From: Phreatobacter aquaticus | Lineage (GTDB): Bacteria; Pseudomonadota; Alphaproteobacteria; Rhizobiales; Phreatobacteraceae | DNA: 64,000 nt | NCBI RefSeq assembly: GCF_005160265.1 | Contig: NZ_CP039865.1 | Location: forward strand, 2,008,828-2,072,827 | Direction: 5' to 3' | Part shown: in pieces, positions 19,347 to 27,798 of the stretch | Numbering within the stretch: the stretch's first letter is position 1 | Layout: the number at the start of each line of letters is the position of its first letter | Position numbers and translations under genes: made by a program | Notes under the pieces: generated by a model | What the model saw: the letters and a program-made list of their open reading frames with translations, nothing else | Database searches by the model: none | What the model was told of the DNA's origin: nothing

Positions 19347-19844
19347 CTACCCCCGCGCCTTCCTGGCCAGAACCGCCTGATAGGCCGCCTGCAGCTCCGC
19401 GAAGACCGACCTGGCCGGTGCCGGTGCTCCCAGGTGCAGGCTGCGCAACTCGGCCATGAAAGCTTCCCAGAGAGCGGGCCCGCCGGCCTCCAGAAGTTCA
19501 GCCCTGATCGACAATTCCTCTGATACCGGTGTGTGCCGGCGGCCCCAGGCCCCCATCTGGACGAGCAGGGGCACGAGCTCGATCGCCGGCTCGGTCAGGC
19601 TGTAGATGCCCTTCTGCTTGTGGTCGGGGTCGGGGCTGCGGGTGATCAGCCCGTTTTCCGTCAGCCGCTTCAGGCGATCGGCCAGAATGTTGGAGGCGAT
19701 GCCCTCCTCGGACTGGGTCTGCAGCTCGCGGAAATGCCGCCGATTGCCGAACATCATGTCGCGGATGACGATCAGGCTCCAGCGGTCGCCGAGCATTTCG
19801 AGCGTGAGGTTGATCGGGCAGCCCGATCGTCCGGTGGGTGTCAT
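19347..19844 (-). CDS. HxlR family winged-helix transcriptional regulator
   Basis: A 165-residue HxlR-type regulator. The N-terminal CPINLTLEMLGDRWSLIVIR is the family signature, including the Cys used in some members for redox or electrophile sensing, and the recognition helix region follows (ASNILADRLKRLTENGLI). The start at 19844 has AAGGA eight bases upstream, better than the longer frame. It is divergent from a VOC protein and GST gene, with two CTTGCAAG-type palindromes in between, so it likely controls that pair and itself. Confidence 0.9.
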   Translation of the reverse strand: MTPTGRSGCPINLTLEMLGDRWSLIVIRDMMFGNRRHFRELQTQSEEGIASNILADRLKRLTENGLITRSPDPDHKQKGIYSLTEPAIELVPLLVQMGAWGRRHTPVSEELSIRAELLEAGGPALWEAFMAELRSLHLGAPAPARSVFAELQAAYQAVLARKARG

Positions 19845-19873
19845 GCGGTCGATCCTTACGGATGGCTCACCTG

Positions 19874-19925
19874 CTTGCAAGTCACAAGCGGTGCTGATAT
19901 CAAGATAGTGCTTGCATTATGCAAG
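19874..19925. promoter_or_regulatory. Probable HxlR operators in divergent promoter region
   Basis: CTTGCAAG at 19874-19881 is a perfect palindrome. The palindrome CTTGCATTATGCAAG at 19911-19925 has perfect seven-base arms. Both share CTTGCA/TGCAAG half-sites and lie between the HxlR start (19844) and the VOC start (19948). Confidence 0.6.
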
Positions 19926-19947
19926 TGGTTATCAGAGAGGCTCCCCC

Positions 19948-20364
19948 GTGCCGCGATCCATCTTCGTCAACCTGCCGGTGTCCGACCTTGCCCGTTCGAC
20001 AACGTTCTACGAGGCGCTGGGCGGCACGCGAAATCCACAATTCTCCAATGAAGGCGGCGCCTGCATCGTGTTTTCCGACACGGTCTACGCGATGCTGCTG
20101 ACGCACGCACGCTACGGCGAGTTCACGACGCGGCCGATCGCCGATGCCCGCGCCACCAGCGCCGGTCTTTACGCGCTGTCGTGTGACAGTATCGCGGAGG
20201 TGGACGCGGTTGTCGCAAGCGGCGCGTCCGGCGGCGGACGAGCCGATCCCAATACGAAGCAGGACCACGGCTTCATGTATGGCCGCAGCGTCGAGGATCC
20301 GGACGGCCATGTCTGGGAAATCTTCTGGATGGATCCGAAGGTCGCCGCCGGCGGCCAGGGCTGA
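19948..20364 (+). CDS. VOC family protein (glyoxalase/bleomycin-resistance fold)
   Basis: A 138-residue vicinal-oxygen-chelate protein with the paired beta-alpha-beta modules: VNLPVSDLARSTTFYEALG at the start and EDPDGHVWEIFWMDP at the end, where the Glu of VWEI is a usual metal ligand. The GTG start at 19948 has GAGAGG seven bases before. Possible roles are glutathione- or thiol-dependent detoxification, dioxygenation or simple ligand binding. The GST gene ten bases downstream and the HxlR regulator upstream argue for an electrophile-detoxification unit. Confidence 0.87.
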   Translation: MPRSIFVNLPVSDLARSTTFYEALGGTRNPQFSNEGGACIVFSDTVYAMLLTHARYGEFTTRPIADARATSAGLYALSCDSIAEVDAVVASGASGGGRADPNTKQDHGFMYGRSVEDPDGHVWEIFWMDPKVAAGGQG

Positions 20365-20373
20365 GGGACGACC

Positions 20374-21030
20374 ATGACCGAACTCTTCGCTCATCCCTTT
20401 TCGGCCTATTGCCAGAAGGTGCTCGTCGCCCTCTACGAGAACGACACGCCCTTCACCTACCGCATGCTCGGACCTGACGACCCGGGCGCGACCGAGACCC
20501 TGCATCGGCTCTGGCCGTTCAAGCGCTTTCCGCTGCTGGTCGATGACGGGAAGGCGATCCCGGAGGCGAGCATCATCATCGAGCACCTCGATGTCACCCG
20601 GCCGGGGGGAACGCGTTTCCTGCCGGACGATCCTGGCGAGGCGCAGGAGGTGCGGCTGCTCGATCGTGTCTTCGACAATGATGTGATGACGCAGATGCAG
20701 AAACCGGTGTTCGATGCGCTGCGTCCCGAGGCCGACCGCGATCCCTTCGGCGTGGTCCAGGCCCTGGCACATCTCGACATCGCCTATCGATGGCTGGATA
20801 CCCGGCTGGAGGGGCGGACTTGGGCTGCCGGCGAGCGGTTCAGCCTGGCCGATTGCGCGGCGGCGCCCTCGCTGTTCTATGCCGACTGGGTCCACCCGAT
20901 CGACCCGGGCTTCAGCAACCTGCGCGCCTACCGCGCGCGTCTGCTGGCAAGACCGTCCTTTGCCCGAGCGGTCGACGAGGCGCGGCCATTCCGCAGCTAC
21001 TTCCCGCTGGGGGCGCCGGACCGGGATTAG
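20374..21030 (+). CDS. Glutathione S-transferase family protein
   Basis: A 218-residue GST with an N-terminal thioredoxin fold (ELFAHPFSAYCQKVLVALYE, then FPLLVDDGKAIPEASIIIEH, the cis-Pro and Glu/Ser that bind glutathione) and a helical C-terminal domain (FSLADCAAAPSLFYADW). It conjugates glutathione to electrophiles or acts as a peroxidase or isomerase. It starts ten bases after the VOC gene and is surely cotranscribed with it. Confidence 0.92.
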   Translation: MTELFAHPFSAYCQKVLVALYENDTPFTYRMLGPDDPGATETLHRLWPFKRFPLLVDDGKAIPEASIIIEHLDVTRPGGTRFLPDDPGEAQEVRLLDRVFDNDVMTQMQKPVFDALRPEADRDPFGVVQALAHLDIAYRWLDTRLEGRTWAAGERFSLADCAAAPSLFYADWVHPIDPGFSNLRAYRARLLARPSFARAVDEARPFRSYFPLGAPDRD

Positions 21031-21080
21031 TAGCGGGGCAGAGCGGTCAGGTGACGCGCTTCACGACTGTCACTCTCCGC

Positions 21081-21193
21081 ACCTCATCCTGAGGTGCGAG
21101 GCAAAGCCGAGCCTCGAAGGATCGTTTGCTGGTTAGCGGCAAGACGCCCTTCGAGGCTCGCTCGCTGCGCTCCCTCGCACCTCAGGGTGAGGT
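21081..21193. repeat. Inverted pair of family-B repeats
   Basis: A unit reading ACCTCATCCTGAGGTGCGAG and then GAGCCTCGAAGG occurs at 21081-21120 and again inverted at 21147-21193. A further copy lies at 49803-49840. The unit itself contains a small CCTCATCCTGAGG palindrome. The copies occupy the gap between the GST gene and the DUF2155 gene. Confidence 0.7.
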
Positions 21194-21251
21194 GTGGAGG
21201 GACTACGTCTCAATGGCGGCCACAAACGCCCCGAGGCCAGACCCAGCCAAC

Positions 21252-22031
21252 CTATCGCCGCGGCTGGCCCTGCTGCTGCGGAACCGTGGGCCGGCTCTGC
21301 TGCTGGCCCGGGATCAGCGGCGCCGATTGCTTGCAGTCGGTGAGCCAGACGTCATAGACGGCGTGCTCGATGCCCGACAGGCCAGGACTCGCGGCAAACA
21401 TCCAGCCCGAATAGATGCGGCGCACCTCGCCGTTGAGCGTCACTTCGTCGACCTCGACGAAGGTGGTGGTCTGCGGCGTCTCGGTCGGCGGCCGCGTGTA
21501 GCAGACGCGCGGCGTCACCTGCAGCGCGCCGAACTGCACGGTCTCATCGATCGCGACATCGAAGGAGATGATGCGGCCGGTGATCTTGTCGAGGCCCGAG
21601 AACACGGCGGTCGGATTGGTGATGCGCTGGCGCGGCGGGGCAATGACCGTCTCGTCCGGCGCGGGCGCCACCGATTCGCCAGGCAGTGCCCGGCGGCGGT
21701 CGCGGGGCGCATCGCCCTGGGCAGGCCCCTGGGCATCGTCGATCGGAGCAGCCGGTCGGGCCGGCCGCGGGCGCGGCGGCGCGGGCTGGGCATTGGGCGG
21801 GGGCGGCAGGCCGGGCGTCGCCTGACCGGGCCGCTGGCCAGCCGGCGGCGGTCCAAGCTGCAACTGGGCAAGCGCCGGCGATGCGCCGAACGAACCGACA
21901 CCAATGCCAAGCGAGCCGCCGACGCCTGCGATCACCAGCGTCAGGCTTGAGAGGCGGAGGAGGGCTGCACGGAGGTTCGCCAAGGCGCGGTCCACAGGGT
22001 GTCGGGGAGAAGCGATTCGGGCCGGCCTCAT
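21252..22031 (-). CDS. DUF2155 domain-containing secreted protein
   Basis: A 259-residue protein with an N-terminal hydrophobic segment (about residues 22-50) suggesting export, then a Pro/Ala/Gln-rich linker to about residue 125 and the DUF2155 domain (LDKITGRIISFDVAIDE, VCYTRPPTETPQTTTFVEVD, SGWMFAASPGLSGIEHAVYD, VWLTDC). The function of DUF2155 is unknown. In alphaproteobacteria it commonly follows the NDUFA12 gene, as here, which hints at a link to cell-envelope or respiratory-complex biogenesis without proving it. The last residues are Gln/Pro-rich. Confidence 0.85.
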   Translation of the reverse strand: MRPARIASPRHPVDRALANLRAALLRLSSLTLVIAGVGGSLGIGVGSFGASPALAQLQLGPPPAGQRPGQATPGLPPPPNAQPAPPRPRPARPAAPIDDAQGPAQGDAPRDRRRALPGESVAPAPDETVIAPPRQRITNPTAVFSGLDKITGRIISFDVAIDETVQFGALQVTPRVCYTRPPTETPQTTTFVEVDEVTLNGEVRRIYSGWMFAASPGLSGIEHAVYDVWLTDCKQSAPLIPGQQQSRPTVPQQQGQPRR

Positions 22032-22102
22032 GCCGTCAGGCCCGCCCTTTGGCGAGCACTAACATGCCGATCGTGGCGGAACCATGCCGATGCCAGTCAG
22101 CC

Positions 22103-22510
22103 TCAGCTACCAGGCGTCCAGGCCTGGTAGTCGCCGGTTGCCTTGGGGCGCTTGCCGGAGGCCAGCGTCGAGCCCGGCGGGCGATAGGCCTCGGAGGTGC
22201 CGGTCATGTTCGGACGATGCGCCTTCTGCCATTCGCGGGGCTGATAGGCCTCTTCCGTCGGCGGCTTGTCGCTCTTGTGGTGCATCCAGCCCCACCAGCC
22301 CGGGGGAATGCGCGAGGCCTCGGCAACGCCATTATAGACGATCCAGCGCCGCTCATGGCCGAGAGCCGGGTCCTTGGCATAGCTCGAGCGGTAATATTTG
22401 TTGCCGCTCTCGTCCTCGCCGACGAACACGCCGTAGCGCCAGATGTTCAGCTGGGTGCCGAAGGTCTGGCTGTTCCACCACGTGAAGAACTTGAGGAAGA
22501 AGGTCTTCAT
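22103..22510 (-). CDS. NADH:ubiquinone oxidoreductase subunit NDUFA12 (B17.2-like)
   Basis: A 135-residue homologue of the complex I accessory subunit NDUFA12. The block GVFVGEDESGNKYYRS, followed by HERRWIVYNGVAEASRIPPG and WWGWMHH, is diagnostic. In alphaproteobacteria, ancestors of mitochondria, it is one of the few supernumerary subunits already present. It peripherally binds the matrix/cytoplasmic arm. The rest of complex I is not in the window. It lies upstream of the DUF2155 gene on the same strand, the common arrangement. Confidence 0.95.
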   Translation of the reverse strand: MKTFFLKFFTWWNSQTFGTQLNIWRYGVFVGEDESGNKYYRSSYAKDPALGHERRWIVYNGVAEASRIPPGWWGWMHHKSDKPPTEEAYQPREWQKAHRPNMTGTSEAYRPPGSTLASGKRPKATGDYQAWTPGS

Positions 22511-22652
22511 CGCCCGCCCGCATCGTTGGATTCAAGCCGGTTCATGCCACCCGCGGCAGGCCTTGTCCAGAGCTGCCTTGTCCAGAGCGGGCTTGCCCGC
22601 AACAGACCTGCCGGCCGCCGGGGTTGGCCGGCGCGGCGGCTTAAACGACAAC

Positions 22653-22673
22653 GGCCACCCGCAAGGGGTGGCC
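22653..22673 (-). terminator. Probable terminator of the DUF2076 gene
   Basis: GGCCACCC (22653-22660) pairs with GGGTGGCC (22666-22673) around a five-base loop. On the minus strand the stem is followed by GTTGTCGTTT, a weak T-tract, about 30 bases past the stop codon at 22704. Confidence 0.55.
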
Positions 22674-22703
22674 GCCGGTCGTCACGATGTCAGGCGCTGA
22701 GGA

Positions 22704-23692
22704 TCAGACGTCTTCACCGCCGTCATAGCCCGGTTCGGAATAGTCGTTGCTGCTGTCGTAGCCGGCCTGATTGTAGCCGGGTTCCGAATAATCGCCGCCG
22801 CCGCTGTTGTTGGCGTAACCGGCCTGATTGTAGCCCGGCTCGGAATAGTCGCTGCCGCTGGTGCTGCCGGAATTGTTCCAGCTCGCCTGATCGGCACCGC
22901 CCTTGTCCCAGGCGCCCTTCGAATCGCCGCCGACATCCTGGCCGGCGCCAGCCGAGGCGCCGGTCGCACCGATGCCGGGCGTCGCGGAAGCTGCGGTCTG
23001 CTGGCCGCCGACGCCGGGAACGCCGGAACCGGAGCCGCGCATCATCGACGAGATGGCATTGGCGGCGAGCATGCCACCGGCCACGCCCACGGCGGCGGTT
23101 GCCGCTGTCGCGAGGAAGCCCGAACCGCCGCTAGCGGCAGGAGCCGGGGGAGGAGCCGCGCCGTAACCGGGGGCGGGGCGCCATAGCCCGGAGGCGGAGC
23201 ACCGTAGCCCGGAGGCGGCGCGCCATAGCCCTGCTGGGGCTGCGGCTGACCCCAAGGACCCGGACGGGGTCCGCCCTGGGGCTGGAAACCACCCTGGGGC
23301 TGGCCGAAACCACCCTGCGGCTGGCCGAAGGCACCCGGCGGCGGAGCCGGCGGGGGAGCTGCCGGCTTGGAGCCGAAAATGCCCGACAGGAAACCGCCAC
23401 TCTGCTGGGCAGGCGGGGGCGCCTGCTGCATGCGGGCAAGCTGGCTCTGCATCTGGGCGAGCTGGTTCTGCAGGTCGTTGACCTGCGCCTGCAGCTGGTC
23501 GTTCTGCTGGTTGAGCCCGCCGAGTGCCTGGTCAGACACATACATCGACTGGAGCAGCGCGTAGACCGCGCCTGGCTGGACGGCCAGCCGCTCCCGGATG
23601 AAGGCATCGACCTGTGGGTCGCGCTGCTGGGTTTCGGCCGATTTCAAACGGTCGAACAGGCCGGCGAGGATGTCGCGTTCCTGCTGATTCAT
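22704..23692 (-). pseudogene. DUF2076 domain protein interrupted by an apparent one-base frameshift
   Basis: Residues 1-60 (MNQQERDILAGLFDRLKSAE and on) are a DUF2076 N terminus, followed by a Gln-rich coiled coil and a Gly/Pro/Gln-rich linker ending in GYGAPPP repeats. In the run at about 23165-23180 (CCCCC then GG on the minus strand) one base appears missing: the N-terminal frame runs on into unrelated residues to 23042, while the frame ending at 22704 resumes GYGAAPPPAPAASGGSGF, then a glycine-rich membrane-like segment (ATAATAAVGVAGGMLAANAI) and DYSEPGYNQAGY repeats. Inserting one base restores a 329-residue protein. It could be a true inactivation, a sequencing error in a homopolymer, or phase variation. 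Confidence 0.75.
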
Positions 23693-23901
23693 GGGGAAGG
23701 ATCCTCCGGAAGATCTCGCGTCGCTGACTACCCAGCGTCATGCCCTGATCGCATGGGCACATTGCTGGGATATGTCGCGCCGCGGCCCGGCAAGGCGCCG
23801 GACGGACGAAACATGGCCCTTCTCCCGGCATTGCGCCAGTGGGGTGCAACGCGCCGGCAAGTGGCGTGACGGTACGTCGCAGGCAGGCCGCCAAAAAGCG
23901 A

Positions 23902-23927
23902 AAAGGCCGGGCGAGCCCGGCCTTTCC
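23902..23927 (-). terminator. Rho-independent terminator of the porin gene
   Basis: AAAGGCCGGGC and GCCCGGCCTTT form an eleven-base stem with a two-base GA between arms. On the minus strand the stem runs into TTTTCGCTTTTT, a classical terminator just past the stop codon at 23953. Confidence 0.85.
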
Positions 23928-23952
23928 AGCAGTCGATGAAAGGAGCGTGGTG

Positions 23953-24831
23953 TCAGCGCAGCGGCAGCTTGGAGTACTGCAGATCGACCGACAGGGTGGC
24001 GACCACCGAATGACCGCACCAGTTGGACCGGCCCGCACCGGTGAGCACGCCGCGATAGTCGCCGGTGGTGGCGAAGCACTGCTGCGTGGTCAGGTTGGTG
24101 CCATGGTAGCGCAGGTCGAGCGTCACGACGTCCTTGTAGGTCCACGACACGCCGGCGTTCCAGTACAGGTAGTCCTGGATGTTGAAGTCGTTGCCGGCGC
24201 CGAACACCGAGGTGGTGCCCAGCCAGTAATGGCCGACGGCGCCCGAGATCGCGAAATCGTTCGGCAGCTTGTACTTGGCATTGGCTTCGGCATAGAGGCC
24301 CGAAGCGCCGGTGCCGAGCCAGTTCGGCGCATAGTAGAGCGCGCCGCCGACGTTCAGCTGGGGCGTGATGTCGTAGCCGGCCTTGCCGTAGACTTCGAGG
24401 AAGTCGGTGTTGCGCGGGGTCCAGACGCCGGCGAGCGCGCCGGGCGGGGTCACGATGTCGGTGCGGAACTGACGCTCCGGGGTGTAGAGATAGTACATCA
24501 GACCGAAGTCGAGGGTGAGGTCGCCGATGACCGGGCGGATACCGGCATAGAGGTCGATCTCGCCGATCGGACGGGTCGGCAGCTTGGTGGTCCAGTACGC
24601 CGCACCGGCATAGAGCCAGTTGTAGCGGACTTCGGCATAGGCCGAGAAGGCCGGGCCGCGGGCCGACTGCGAGATACCGCGGAAATTGTAGTCCGACATC
24701 AGCTTGGCGCCGAAGGCGAGATCCCAGGGCGAGGCAGCGGGAGCCGCCAGCGGGGCGGCGACGTCGGCGGCCATGGCCGGGGCCGAGAGGACCGCGGCGA
24801 CAACACCGGCGAGCAAGGACTTGCGAAGCAT
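23953..24831 (-). CDS. TorF family putative porin
   Basis: A 292-residue outer-membrane protein. The first 22 residues (MLRKSLLAGVVAAVLSAPAM, cleavage after AMA) are a signal peptide. The mature part has alternating beta strands, the family motif MSDYNFRGISQSARGPAFSA, and ends in an aromatic-poor strand (VDLQYSKLPLR). The family (Gcw_chp) forms a beta-barrel thought to move small solutes. GGGAG lies six bases before the start, and a strong terminator follows. Substrate is unknown. Confidence 0.88.
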   Translation of the reverse strand: MLRKSLLAGVVAAVLSAPAMAADVAAPLAAPAASPWDLAFGAKLMSDYNFRGISQSARGPAFSAYAEVRYNWLYAGAAYWTTKLPTRPIGEIDLYAGIRPVIGDLTLDFGLMYYLYTPERQFRTDIVTPPGALAGVWTPRNTDFLEVYGKAGYDITPQLNVGGALYYAPNWLGTGASGLYAEANAKYKLPNDFAISGAVGHYWLGTTSVFGAGNDFNIQDYLYWNAGVSWTYKDVVTLDLRYHGTNLTTQQCFATTGDYRGVLTGAGRSNWCGHSVVATLSVDLQYSKLPLR

Positions 24832-24951
24832 GCGATTCTCCCGAGTAACCTCAAGGGACCGATTCAGGCCGGGCCCGTCATGAATATGTCAGGATTGGGT
24901 CATGCTTCGGGTCATTGTGACAAGCCGAGAAACCGTGCAAGTGCTGGTTTC

Positions 24952-24970
24952 TTGCCTAATCTCTAGGCAA
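24952..24970. promoter_or_regulatory. Inverted repeat upstream of the porin gene, possible operator
   Basis: TTGCCTA (24952-24958) and TAGGCAA (24964-24970) are perfect arms around a five-base spacer. The site lies about 120 bases upstream of the porin start and just past the malate synthase terminator, a likely place for a regulator of the porin promoter. Confidence 0.45.
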
Positions 24971-24980
24971 ACTGGAACAA

Positions 24981-25015
24981 GTAAAAACGGCTGTGGCGAA
25001 TGTGCCACAGCCGTT
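24981..25015 (-). terminator. Rho-independent terminator of malate synthase
   Basis: AACGGCTGTGGC (24986-24997) pairs perfectly with GCCACAGCCGTT (25004-25015) around a six-base loop. On the minus strand the stem is followed by TTTAC, giving a TTTTT tract that includes the stem end, about 40 bases after the aceB stop. Confidence 0.88.
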
Positions 25016-25052
25016 CGAGCGAGGAACACCAATTGGTTAACCTTAGGTTAAC

Positions 25053-26657
25053 TCAAACGATCATTCGGTAGGCAGGCAAAGTCAGGAACTCTTCGAAGTC
25101 CGGCGCGAGCGACAAGGTCTTGAACAGGGCTATCGCCTCAGGGAAGCGACCCCCGGAGAAGGCCTTCTCCCCGACCTCGCCCTTCACCTTGTCCATCTCT
25201 TCCGCCAGTGCCGTTTCGAAGAAGGCCGGCGTGCAGGCGATGCCGCCCTCCAGCTTCACGCCGTACTTGGTCCACTGCCAGATCTGCGCGCGGGAGATCT
25301 CGGCGGTCGCCGCATCCTCCATCAGGTTGTAGATCGGCACGGCGCCGCGGCCGCGCAGCCAGGCCTCGATATACTGGACGCCGACGCGGATGTTCTCGCG
25401 ATAGCCGGCCTCGTTCTTCGTGCCCTCGTGGATCTCCAATAGGGCAGTCTGGCTGGCGGTCACGTCGTCGCGCTGCTTGGCGACCTGGTTCGGCTGCGGC
25501 ATCAGCCGGTCGAAGGCCTCCATCGCCACCGGCACGAGGTCCGGATGCGCCACCCAGGTGCCGTCATGGCCGATGGTCGCCTCGCGCTCCTTGTCGGCCT
25601 TCACCTTGGCGAAGGCGGCCGCATTGGCCTCGGGATTGTTCTTGATCGGGATCTGCGCCGCCATGCCGCCCATCGCGAAGGCGTTGCGCTTGTGGCAGGT
25701 CTTCACCAGCAACTCGGCATAGGCCTTCAGGAAGGCCTTGCTCATCACCACCTGGCCGCGATCCGGCAGGATGAAGTTCGGATTGCGGGCAAGCTTCTTG
25801 ATGAACGAGAAGATGTAGTCCCAGCGGCCGGCATTGAGCCCGGCCATGTGGTCCTTCAGCTCGAACAGGATCTCGTCCATCTCGAAGGCGGCCGGCAGCG
25901 TCTCGATCAGCACGGTCGCCTTGATCGTGCCCTTCGGGATGCCGAGCTTTTCCTGGGCGTGGACGAACACGTCGTTCCACAGCCGCGCTTCCAGATGGCT
26001 CTCCATCTTCGGCAGGTAGAAATAGGGGCCCGAGCCCTTGGCGAGCGCGTTCTTGGAATTGTGGAACGTGTAGAGGCCGAAATCGAACAGCGCGCCCGAC
26101 ATCTCCTCGCCGTCCACCTGCACATGCACTTCCGGCAGGTGCCAGCCGCGCGGGCGGGGGATGATCACCGCCACCTTGTCCTTCATCGCATAGGACTTGC
26201 CCGAGACCGGGTCGGTGAAGGCGAGCGTGCCCGCCCAGCGGTCCTTCAGATTGATCTGGCCTTCGATCTGGTTGGTCCAGGTCGGGGCATTGGCGTCCTC
26301 GAAATCCGCCATGAAGCACTTGGCGCCGCAGTTCAGCGCATTGATCACCATCTTGCGGTCGACGGGGCCGGTGATCTCGACGCGGCGGTCCTGCAGGTCG
26401 GCCGGGATCGGCGCAACGGTCCAGGCGCCGTCGCGGATGTGCTTGGTCTCGGGCAGGAAGTCCGGCAGCGTGCCGGCATCGAACTGCTTCTGCCGCTCAG
26501 CGCGCAGCTTGAGGAGCCGCTTGCGGGTCTCGTTAAACTTGCGCTGCAGGTCGACCACGAAGGCGATCGCCTCGGGGGTCAGGATCTCGTCGAAGCGCGG
26601 GCCCATCGGCCCCTTGATCTCGACGCCCGGCATTGGGGTCATGCTGGTGGCGGTCAT
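25053..26657 (-). CDS. aceB: Malate synthase A
   Basis: A 534-residue malate synthase A, which condenses acetyl-CoA and glyoxylate in the glyoxylate shunt. The signature LKDHMAGLNAGRWDYIFSFI is present, as are IPRPRGWHLPEVHVQVDGEE and the C-terminal catalytic region around LMEDAATAEISRAQIWQW. The start at 26657 has GAGGAG seven bases upstream; the frame extends 16 codons further upstream without a good site. Isocitrate lyase is not in the window. A strong terminator follows. Confidence 0.97.
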   Translation of the reverse strand: MTATSMTPMPGVEIKGPMGPRFDEILTPEAIAFVVDLQRKFNETRKRLLKLRAERQKQFDAGTLPDFLPETKHIRDGAWTVAPIPADLQDRRVEITGPVDRKMVINALNCGAKCFMADFEDANAPTWTNQIEGQINLKDRWAGTLAFTDPVSGKSYAMKDKVAVIIPRPRGWHLPEVHVQVDGEEMSGALFDFGLYTFHNSKNALAKGSGPYFYLPKMESHLEARLWNDVFVHAQEKLGIPKGTIKATVLIETLPAAFEMDEILFELKDHMAGLNAGRWDYIFSFIKKLARNPNFILPDRGQVVMSKAFLKAYAELLVKTCHKRNAFAMGGMAAQIPIKNNPEANAAAFAKVKADKEREATIGHDGTWVAHPDLVPVAMEAFDRLMPQPNQVAKQRDDVTASQTALLEIHEGTKNEAGYRENIRVGVQYIEAWLRGRGAVPIYNLMEDAATAEISRAQIWQWTKYGVKLEGGIACTPAFFETALAEEMDKVKGEVGEKAFSGGRFPEAIALFKTLSLAPDFEEFLTLPAYRMIV

Positions 26658-26802
26658 GGCGTTCTCCTCGAATGTCAGGGCTTCCCGCCCGTTTCCATGA
26701 TCCACGCTAGCCGAAAGCCGCTTATGCCGGAATGGACGAAGGTGACGAGGACTTTTGCCGTTTTGGAAAAGATGGAGGCAATAAACCCGCCTCGGTCCGC
26801 CA

Positions 26803-27750
26803 TCACTCCGGCCGGTAGAGCGCCGTGCTGAGATATTTCAGCCCCGTATCGCACATCACCGTGACGATGGTCGCCCCTGGCCCCAACCGCAGGCCGACCT
26901 GCAAGGCGGCCACCAGGTTGGCACCGGTCGATGTCCCCCCGAACAGCGCCTCTGTGCGCGCCAGCCGGCGGGCCATGGCCATGGCCTCTTCCGTCGAGAC
27001 CGGCACGATCTCGTCGATCAGGTCCGGCTTCCACAGCGGCACGACAAAGCCCGCGCCGACGCCCTCGATCCTGTGGCTGCCGCTTGGGCCGCCCGACAGC
27101 ACGGCCGATTCCGCCGGTTCCACCGCCACGATATGCACGTCCAGCCCCTGATGCCTGAAGCCCTCGGCCGTGCCGCGCACCGAGGCCGCCGTGCCGGTCG
27201 CCTGCACGAAGGCGTCGACCTTGCCGCCGGTCTGCTCGACGATCTCGGCGGCCATGGCGTGATAGGCGGCGAGCTGGTCGCTGTTGCGCAGCTGGTCGGT
27301 CCAGAAGGCTCCGGTCTCCGCCTGGATGCGCCGCGCCTCCGCCACCATGGCATGGGTCAGTGCGGCATCCATGCCGCCGCTCTGGCTCGGGACGATGGTC
27401 AGTTCGGCGCCGAGCGCCGCCATCTGCGCGCGCTTCTCCGCCGAGAAGGCGTCGGAGGTGACGATGCTCAAGGGATAGCCGCGCGCGGCGCAGACAAGCG
27501 CCAGCGAGACGCCTGTGCTGCCGCCGGTATATTCCACCACCCGCCCGCCGGGGTTCAGCCGGCCATCGCGCTCACCCGCCTCGATCATGGCAAGCGCCAT
27601 GCGGTCCTTCATGCTGCCGGTCGGGTTTTCGCTTTCCACCTTGATCAGGATGCGCGCCGACCCGGCCGGCGCGACGGCCTTGAGCTCCAGGAGCGGTGTC
27701 GCGCCGATCCGCTGGAGAATGGAGGGGACGACCTGAAGGGGGCGGGACAT
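26803..27750 (-). CDS. PLP-dependent cysteine synthase-family enzyme
   Basis: A 315-residue fold-type II PLP enzyme. The Schiff-base Lys is in ENPTGSMKDRMA and the phosphate loop is GTAASVRGTAEG-like (QATGTAASVRGTAEGF). The substrate loop reads YTGGSTGVSLA where O-acetylserine sulfhydrylases have TSGNTG, so the PLP-contacting Asn is Ser here, suggesting a substrate other than plain O-acetylserine/sulfide. It is divergent from a MarR regulator with only about 50 bases between starts. The ATG at 27750 is chosen for family fit; ATG at 27762 is possible. Confidence 0.85.
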   Translation of the reverse strand: MSRPLQVVPSILQRIGATPLLELKAVAPAGSARILIKVESENPTGSMKDRMALAMIEAGERDGRLNPGGRVVEYTGGSTGVSLALVCAARGYPLSIVTSDAFSAEKRAQMAALGAELTIVPSQSGGMDAALTHAMVAEARRIQAETGAFWTDQLRNSDQLAAYHAMAAEIVEQTGGKVDAFVQATGTAASVRGTAEGFRHQGLDVHIVAVEPAESAVLSGGPSGSHRIEGVGAGFVVPLWKPDLIDEIVPVSTEEAMAMARRLARTEALFGGTSTGANLVAALQVGLRLGPGATIVTVMCDTGLKYLSTALYRPE

Positions 27751-27762
27751 CGGTATTTCCAT

Positions 27763-27798
27763 TGCATGTAGATACAATCGATGCATATACATTGAACC
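27763..27798. promoter_or_regulatory. Divergent promoter/operator between PLP enzyme and MarR gene
   Basis: The short AT-rich gap carries a degenerate direct repeat, TGCATGTAGATACAATCGA and TGCATATACATTGA. Both promoters and any MarR site must lie here, so the MarR protein likely controls the PLP enzyme gene and itself. Confidence 0.45.

Noticed and set aside
22704-22910. Possible CRISPR-like array from regularly spaced repeats
   Set aside because: The repeats encode DYSEPGYNQAGY units in one frame with no unique spacers of constant length.
23150-23190. Programmed ribosomal frameshifting in the DUF2076 gene
   Set aside because: There is no classical slippery heptamer with a downstream structure; a one-base deletion or sequencing error is simpler.
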